A stretch of DNA of 64,000 bases from Nageia nagi (Eukaryota; Pinophyta): contig JBITNC010000001.1 of assembly GCA_050084985.1 (NCBI GenBank), forward strand, positions 204,166,001-204,230,000, given 5' to 3'. Below are positions 57,235 to 64,000 of the stretch, piece after piece (the stretch's first letter is position 1; each line of letters begins with the position of its first letter). A program made the translations under genes and the position numbers. Under the pieces are notes generated by a model, which saw only the letters and a list, made by a program, of their open reading frames with translations, searched no databases and was not told where the DNA came from.

Positions 57235-58303
57235 TGATCCAAAAATTTGGATCCCTTTAATATTCAATAATCTCCATTTTAGTATGTTCCTTATGATCAT
57301 ATTATCTTCAGCTTTCTAATGCTTCTTTTGGATCAAGAATCTGAGTCCATATGTGGAAGTTATGAAATTAATTCTAGTTTGTGTATTTTTGAAAAAAAAA
57401 AAATCAAATGTGGGTGGCCATTTTGGCAAGACCTGCCCTCCACCGTGGGGACCTGCCTACCACCAAAGTGACAACATAGGGGTGATAGGGTGGGTTGACT
57501 ATTTGACTACCTATCAGATGTAGAGGACCACATGAGCATGACTACTAGCCCGTCCACCCACACATGATCGTCAACCTGCTCAACCTGCAAACTAGATCAT
57601 GCCTAATTAGCTAAGCTACCCAATCTGACTGATAGCAAGTGCCATGTGTCACCACCATAATGCACCCATCTAGTTTTAGATTTTTTAATGTATTTTGGTA
57701 TTTCAAAGGTTTTTTGGTGATTTTTGATTCACCTAAGGTCCTATTATTAGGTTGAGTTAATCTTGTAAGCCTGAAATAGTCTAGAGATCATTTTTTTCAT
57801 TTCAAAGCTCATTTTTGAAAGATTTTTACAACCATTTGAGCCCAAATTTGCCAAGAAGATCAAGGATATTAATGGGTATCTAAAAATGGATTTTTAACCA
57901 AATTTTCTAGTTGTAATACTCTCCAATTTTAGCCCCCAAAATCGTATAAAAAGGGAGCAAATTGGATAGGAGAAAAAAGAAGGATTTAGGAAGGTTATTC
58001 TTAGTTCTTGTGATTTTCAAAGCTATGAGTGTGTTGTGAATGTGAGAGGAGGTTTTGAAGGACCATGGAGGCCTTGTAAAGTGATTCCACCCATTGATAG
58101 TAGAGATATTTTAAGCTAGATGTAGCCCACATTGGGTGAACCAGGATAAATTTTGCTTGTCTCTTCTATGGTGAATGTTTTTCTCTTCTCTGTGTTTACA
58201 ATTTATTTCCTGATTTTTCTTTACAAGCACTTAATTATTTTAAGTGTGAATTGATCTTAAGAGAAGATTAAAGTGAAATTTTAATCTTATAGTTTATGGA
58301 TCA
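57235..58303 (+). repeat. Element 3 3' LTR
   Basis: Pairs with 38328-39398 and ends GGATCA before GTGTT. Confidence 0.93.
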
Positions 58304-58308
58304 GTGTT

Positions 58309-59931
58309 GATGCATGTGATAAGATGGCTTGCCTTACCCCCTTTTTAAGCATCAACTAGGGGCAATCTCATATTCAGCTATAAGTATGGTGAAGTCAAGA
58401 TAATTTTATTTTATCCAAACTCAATGAATCATATGATGTCAATGGCATGGAAGACTATCCACATAGCATTAGTGATGTACATTGACCTATTTTTAGGGCA
58501 CTAATGATGTACATTCTTTGTGCAAAATTAAACTCAAGCTCCCAACCCTTTATAGGTTTGAATATAAAGAAATTTCATCATTTTAGTTTGACATATTATA
58601 ATATATTATATTTATTTCATCCTTAATTTGCATGGCTAATGTCTTTGGATCATAGAAAATAAAACACATGATCATCAATGGCCATCAATATGGCTAGTGA
58701 GAGTTCACTCACTTAAAAATAAATCAGTATTGTAGTCATGAGCAATTTGTTAACATTGGATCATCTCCAATGGATGATACATTTTGCTATGAATCCACAT
58801 GGTTTTTGCTTTGAACCCATCTAGAGCATATTATCTTTTGACTATGGATATAAAAATGCATGATCATCGATGGCCAATGATATGGCTAGTGAGAGTGAGA
58901 GTTCACTCACTTAAAAGTAAACTGATGATGCAACCATGAGCAATTTGTTAACATTGGATTATCTCTAATGGCTGATACATTTTGTTTTGTACTCACATAG
59001 TTTTTTCTTTGAACTCATATAAAGCATACTATCTTTGTATAATGGACATAAAAATGCATGATAGTTTATGGTCAACGATATGGTTAGTGAGAATTCACTC
59101 CCTTAAAAGTAAACTAGTGATGCAACTATGAGCAATTTGTTGGCATTGGATCATCTCTAATGGATGATATATTTTTCTATATATCCATATAATTTTTGCT
59201 TTGAACCCATATAAATCATACTATCTTCAGATCATATACATACAAACATATGATTGTTGATAGCCATCGATATGGCCAATGAGAGTTCACTCACTTAAAA
59301 AAATAAACTAGCAATGTAGCTGTCAGCAAGATGTTGACCTAGGATCATCTCCAATGGATGAAATAACTTAATGTGCATCCATAATTATTTTATGATTAAA
59401 ATTTCATTTTAGGTACATATCTCCAACAAAGGAAAATAAAATTATAGTGAAAATTAGGGTGCCAGCACTATGCTCACAATCTATTGGGTCGTTGATGGTA
59501 TACATTTCATTTTCATTTTCATTTCCACCAATCCAAAGCATAACCTTTCTATTTTGAGGCATGGATGTAAGTGTCAATGTTTCTCAAGTATAAAACACAA
59601 CAAAATGACCAAATTCATGCTTGAAATAGTATAATAGAAGCAAATCATATCTTCCATCTCCAACCTTGGATATGGATTTTTATAGTCATCCAAACATCAT
59701 CCAAATAGTATTCTTGAAGATAGCTTCTTTAGCAACTTTTTCCTTGGCTACTCCACTCAAGGATATTTCTTGGGTCATGCAAGTCAAAAGGGAGGCAACA
59801 TAAGATCTCTCAGCATCAACCATATATCTTCAGCAAAAGATAGTATTAGAAAAAAAAGATCAAAAAATTTTCTTCTATATCTTGGCTGCACTTCTTTGTA
59901 CATGTAATTTCATATCTTCAATCACACATCC
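58309..59931 (+). repeat. Element 0 3' non-coding region with 190-bp tandem array
   Basis: Four units begin near 58668, 58858, 59056 and 59250, each with CATGATCATCxATGGCC-like starts, then GTGAGAGTTCACTCACTTAA, GAGCAATTTGTTAACATTGG and a TGCTTTGAACCCAT phrase. Tandem arrays between the coding region and the 3' LTR are common in Tat elements. The flanks (58309-58640 and 59380-59931) show no gene. Confidence 0.75.
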
Positions 59932-59944
59932 AAAAAGGGGAAAA
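59932..59944 (+). other. Element 0 polypurine tract
   Basis: AAAAAGGGGAAAA directly precedes TGTAGATGCC of the LTR, showing that this LTR is the 3' copy. Confidence 0.85.
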
Positions 59945-60627
59945 TGTAGATGCCTCAAAATGAACCTTTATGTATTTAATAAATTATTTTAATCCCTTAA
60001 AAATGTATTATTTAAAAATGGATTTAAATATATATAAAAGAGGTGTAGGCTATATATTTGACCCTTATAGATGATACAAGGAGTCAAATCTTATAATAGA
60101 AGCATCCCTATATAAAGGTATTAAATACATACAAAGAAAGAGGATAGGATTATCATCAAGAGGAGATTAGACAAGTGGTAGATTACAAAAGGCCCAAGGC
60201 TTCTATCAACTAAATATTGGATAGAGAATCAAGAAATCAAACATCATTTGCAAAGCATACCTTTGCAAGGTCTTCTTATCTATAACAAGTGAATATCTTA
60301 TCTCAAGAATTATCATAATTTTATTATATTTATAAACCATTTATTAGATTATAATTTCATATTTTTTTGCATATTTAATTTTATCATTAAATTGATGTCA
60401 ATGGCATACTGTTACTAGGGCATCGATGCCATACTAGTGTATATGATATTGCTCGTTCTTGATGTATGCCTTTCCTTGAACAATTGAATATGCATATTAA
60501 TAAATGAACCTGTATGCTTAATCATCTATTATCATATTTCTAATTTATGTGAACTAACTAATAGACCAAATAGTGCATATGTTAATTCCTCTAATTAATT
60601 ACACCATCGCATTATTTAGGGTCTACA
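59945..60627 (+). repeat. Element 0 3' LTR
   Basis: 683 bp, matches 18268-18948 throughout. Followed by AGAAG. Confidence 0.93.
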
Positions 60628-60632
60628 AGAAG

Positions 60633-61081
60633 CATGAGTGCAACATAATATAAGTACAAGTGCAAAGTAATAGAAGCATAAATGAATTATTTCATAAGCA
60701 TGATAGGTTGTTATTAAGTAAATTACAGCTTAGCAAAGTTGCAATCTTTTCAAAATGTAGTTGAATGATGTGCAAAATACAATAAATAAATCAAGATTAC
60801 AATCTAATCTAAAGCCCCCCAAGGAATAGAAAAGCATATTGATGCAAGAAAAACCATTCGTAAGGGAGGTACCCAAGATGGTACTAGAGATAGAATTATT
60901 TAAGAATGAGGTTAAGTATATTTATTCTAAAAAGTATAATAGATAAGGAAGAGGATGGGCTAAAATCATCCCTTCTTGGTCACTTTGTTAGGGTATGACC
61001 CCCTCTAGATATGATTAAAAGTTGGATGAAAGTAAGATGGAGTACAAAAGGGTGGGTTGGAAAATGTTGGACAAAGATATA
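60633..61081. other. Unassigned sequence between element 0 and element 5
   Basis: About 450 bp, no gene recognised. It continues the sequence interrupted at 18267. Confidence 0.5.
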
Positions 61082-61706
61082 AGTAGACACCTAAAAATGA
61101 ATTATTATTTATTAAATAATTAAGTTTATAGCTTTAATGATATTTATTATAAAAAGAGGTTAAAATATACCCAAGGTAATGTAATAAACCATTTTATAAT
61201 GTAAAAGGAATCAAATATCAAAGAATACACCTTAAACCATGTAATGTGTAATGATCCTAAGAATCCAAGAAGGCCAAGATATTTCTATAAAAAGGCATCA
61301 AATGCAATGCAAAAGGTATCATGAAAGGGCATCAAAGATTCCAAGAAAGACTCCAACAAATGCATGATCACTATATCCTACCAAAAATGATATTTTGTAA
61401 TACCACCTCTGCATAGATCTATTAAACCCTTCATATCACTTTCATATGTATTTTATTTTGTTCATTGATCTACTTATTTCATGCAACCAACGACATAGTA
61501 TTTTAGGTCATTGGAAGCATGCATCTCTTTGAATGAATTATAGTGGTTGATGAATCGTTTCCATTATTTCATGATTGTATGACCACAATGAAGGTACATT
61601 GATTATCATTGTTTATTTCATGTCATATTTATCATATGTTATTCAATAATATCTTATAATAAAATAGTGCATTGATTTATCATTTATGTATTATTTGATA
61701 TCTACA
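61082..61706 (+). repeat. Element 5 5' LTR
   Basis: Only one copy is in view. Limits are inferred from the primer site at 61710 and from similarity of its first and last bases to the element 0 LTR. TATAAAAA followed by GG lies at 61286-61293. Confidence 0.75.
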
Positions 61707-61709
61707 TTT

Positions 61710-61720
61710 TGGTGAACCTA
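61710..61720 (+). other. Element 5 primer-binding site
   Basis: TGGTGAACCTA, shared with element 0 in its first nine bases; tRNA not assigned. Confidence 0.6.
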
Positions 61721-61739
61721 ATTATTTGATTTATCTTAC

Positions 61740-62900
61740 CCTTTCAATGAGATCTCATAAAAATTCTATAATGGATCTACACCATCAGCAATATTTTTAG
61801 CTATTTTTGTTCCATTAGTTGTATAAAATTGGAGTAATTTATGCATGAAGTTCTTATAAGAATGGATAATATGGAAAAGAAAATGTAGTCATTCAATAAT
61901 TTGGGTAGCTCATCTACAATTATAGATCCCATCATAGCTACATGACTTACAATTTTCATCTCACCTTGTCTAAGGAGATCCACAATTTTCCCCTACCACT
62001 AGAGTACAAGGCCTTCAAGTTTGAAATGTTTAGTATAGAAAAAGACTCAAAATAATATCTTATCAACTTTTAGGAGGAGTGCTTGTTAAAATTAGGGCTG
62101 AAAGAGAGGTTGATGGTAAAGTTCTTCCCTAGGAATCTAAAAGGTGATGCTATTTAGTGGTTCTATAATTTTCCTAAAGATTGAATTTATTCTTTCAATT
62201 CATTTGTCAAATTATTCATGGGACAATATAAACACAACATCAAAGAACAAAGTACTGTTACAAAGTTATGTGCAATGAGACAAGGGGGTAATGAAACTCT
62301 AGAAAAGTACATTCCATAGTTTAAAAAGGTATGGCAATTCATTCAAAGCAAGTTAGATGAAAGTTGAATTTGTGTTTATTTAGAGATTATATCTTTACAA
62401 TTATCAATTTGCATGATCCTAAGAATAAGAACATGGAATTTGTAGTATTCATACAAGAATTATTGCAAAAAGAAAAAGTTTTTCTTGAGTTAGCAGAACT
62501 CAAGTACAAACCTAATCCTTTTAATAAAGAGAGTAGAAGAACATATGTCAAAAAACAAGATAAAATAGTACATGTGGCTAATAAACCTACTTCTCCACCA
62601 AAATTGCAAAGATCTACTACTACAAAAGACATGAAGTACACTTTTCCAATCCAACCAAGATTTATTCTAAGGGATCTAATGAAAAGGGGATTATTATAGC
62701 CATTGGAAAAATTAGCATAAGATGATAATATTCCTATTGGAAAATCATATTCTTATTGCATGTATCATCAAAGGAAGGGTCATGCTATGAATTTTTGCAA
62801 AGCCTTAGAGGCATCCATATTGGATATTATTGCTGAAGGAAAATATTAGTTGATCAAATAGATGTAAATCAAAGACATATAATGAATACAATTTTAATGG
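61740..62900 (+). pseudogene. gag: Element 5 gag, broken
   Basis: The capsid-type domain at about 62070-62365 reads LLKLGLKERLMVKFFPRNLK, GDAIxWFYNFPKD, FNSFVKLFMGQYKHNI and KLCAMRQGGNETLEKYI, with several stops. A frame change leads to the open piece 62364-62699 (FIQELLQKEKVFLELAELKY and a Lys-rich linker). The zinc knuckle CMYHQRKGHAMNFC lies at about 62760-62800, form CX2HX4HX4C as in elements 0 and 4. It would build the particle and bind RNA. The N-terminal part before 62000 is too broken to read well. Confidence 0.8.
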
Positions 62901-63189
62901 ATAAATATGTTTGTGTTGGGTTAAGAAGAGGGTATCCAAGGTGTGCTCCTAATCTAATCACTATAGAGCAACTATCCCACCTGATCCAAAGACATATAGT
63001 ATGATTAAGTAATTAAAAGCTACTTCTACAAAGATTAGTTTATATGATCTTATATCCACATCTAAAACATAGAGAGATCTTATATCCTTTATTCAAAAAG
63101 GAGGTATTTCTTACAAATATGTCTATTGCTATGTTCTTTGAGAAGATGAGAGCTATCAAAGAATGTGATGCTCTCTTTTTACAAATATA

Positions 63190-63690
63190 AAAAACTTAAC
63201 AAAGAATTGGTTGATGAATGTTTAGCTTTATATATTACACCTATGATTGATGGATGGGAAATTAAAAGAACAGTAGTAGATAATGGATCAATTGTTAATG
63301 TGTGTTCCCACAAGTTTTTGCTCTAAATCCAAGAAAAAGGTGTAGAAATACCTCTAATGGAAGAAGCTACATTCAAGATTAGGGAATATGATAGCCCATC
63401 TAAAAAATTAGTTGGGATAGCCACAATTATGGTAACTATAAGAGTAAGGACAATTACAGCTAATTTTTAGGTTGTTAATTCTAAATTATCATATAATTTG
63501 TTATTAGAAAGACCTTGGCTTCATGATATGGATGTAGTCCCATCTAAAGTACATGCTAGATTAAAATTTGAATATCAGGATGAGGTCCATATAGTGCTTG
63601 GTGATCCATAGCCATATTCTTTTTGCAATGCAATAGATTTTGAAGAATTTACAATGACTTGTTGAAGATATTAGATTAGCCCTTAGAGTA
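63190..63690 (+). pseudogene. Element 5 aspartic protease, broken
   Basis: KRTVVDNGSIVNVCSHKF holds the active site with D-N-G (63279-63287) where D-S/T-G is usual. YNLLLERPWLHDMDVVPSKV near 63500-63560 matches the closing block of Tat proteases, followed by HARLKFEYQDEVHIVLGD. Stops at 63325, 63468 and 63609. The order after gag confirms the element's structure. Confidence 0.8.
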
Positions 63691-64000
63691 AAGTGTACTA
63701 GGGGAAAATGCAAAAAAAAGACTCAAATTACAAAAATAAGAATGGGTACATAAAAAATTGAGAACATGGATCTATTTGCATCCATTAAAAATTTAGGACA
63801 ACCTAAAATTCTATCTATAGAGGATCATAAATGGCATGCTATCCTACTACAGAGCCACCAACGGTGTGGAAATAGTGAATATGAGGAAGGATCTTGCTTT
63901 ATCACATCTATCACTTTTAGTCTAGACAAATCAATAGAAGCACAAATAACTACTAAATTGGGTAAACTCTGTTATGAATTGTTACACCAAAAGGTCGACC
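63691..64000 (+). other. Element 5 region between protease and RT, cut by window edge
   Basis: The reading IEDHKWHAILLQSHQ and IEAQITTKLGKLCYELLH looks like coding linker. RT should begin beyond 64000. Confidence 0.4.

Larger units (their letters stand above)
38328..58303 (+). mobile_element. Element 3: chromovirus-type gypsy element inside element 0, split by element 4
   Basis: LTRs at 38328-39398 and 57235-58303 share sharp TGATCC...GGATCA ends. GTGTT is duplicated at 38323-38327 and 58304-58308. A Met-tRNA primer site follows the 5' LTR and a GGGGAG tract precedes the 3' LTR. Gag, protease, RT, RNase H, integrase and a chromodomain-like end occur in that order. Element 4 (13.2 kb) sits within the protease reading frame. 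Without it the element is about 6.8 kb, a normal chromovirus size. Stops and frameshifts make it dead even apart from the insertion. Confidence 0.92.
18268..60627 (+). mobile_element. Element 0: Tat-like gypsy element, 42.4 kb including nested insertions
   Basis: LTR copies at 18268-18948 and 59945-60627 share sequence from TGTAGATGCCTCAAAATGA to AGGGTCTACA. The left is followed by a primer site and the right is preceded by a purine tract, so they are the two ends of one element. AGAAG flanks both outer borders (18263-18267 and 60628-60632). Inside lie elements 1, 2 and 3 (the last containing 4), each with its own duplication. Subtracting them leaves about 9.2 kb. Remaining content: gag (split by element 1), an antisense plant-mobile-domain relic and a 190-bp tandem array near the 3' end. 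No RT or integrase of its own is visible, so it was probably non-autonomous. Confidence 0.9.
61082..64000 (+). mobile_element. Element 5: Tat-like gypsy element, 5' part, leaves window
   Basis: The 5' LTR, primer site, gag and protease are in order; the rest lies beyond the right edge. LTR ends (AGTAGACACC, probably from TGTAGACACC, and TCTACA) and the primer site TGGTGAACC are close to those of element 0, so the two are related families. The second LTR and target duplication are out of view. Confidence 0.85.

Overview
This window is nuclear DNA from a seed plant with a large, repeat-rich, AT-rich genome. A gymnosperm is plausible but not proven. The evidence is Ty3/gypsy elements of the Athila, Tat and chromovirus types, primer-binding sites matching plant tRNA ends, a plant LINE, a plant mobile domain and a PPR gene fragment. 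I found no intact host gene, rRNA, tRNA or CRISPR array.

Left part (1-5998): a decayed minus-strand L1-type LINE runs off the left edge. Next is a large inverted repeat (arms about 2480-3236 and 4337-5100) with long microsatellites, then about 700 bp of unassigned sequence. A 12.0-kb Athila-like element (5999-17995, here element A) follows. It has both LTRs, a tRNA-Asp-type primer-binding site, gag, protease, RT, RNase H, integrase, an extra 3' coiled-coil ORF and the target duplication GGCCC.

Central part (18268-60627): one Tat-like element (element 0), bounded by AGAAG duplications and related LTRs, was stretched to 42.4 kb by later insertions. Element 1 (19724-24316, ATGAC) is a non-coding element with Copia-like ends. 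Element 2 (25786-34378, GTAAG) is a fairly young non-autonomous gypsy element that keeps gag, the integrase tail and a long unfamiliar 3' ORF but has lost the rest of pol. Element 3 (38328-58303, GTGTT) is a chromovirus, itself split at its protease by element 4 (40892-54101, CTTGG), a minus-strand gag-protease element carrying a PPR gene fragment. Without its insertions element 0 is about 9.2 kb. It has gag and an antisense plant-mobile-domain relic but no visible pol.

Right part (60633-64000): about 450 bp of unassigned sequence, then element 5, a Tat-like relative of element 0, with LTR, gag and protease; it leaves the window at the right edge.

Insertion order follows from the nesting: element 0 precedes elements 1, 2 and 3, and element 3 precedes element 4. 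Most reading frames carry stops one C-to-T change away from Gln or Arg codons, as expected of old methylated repeats. Element 2 is the best preserved and holds the most unusual features: tandem TGACGTCA-bearing repeats in U3, a deletion that places the integrase C-terminal module right after gag, and a roughly 1,160-codon accessory ORF.
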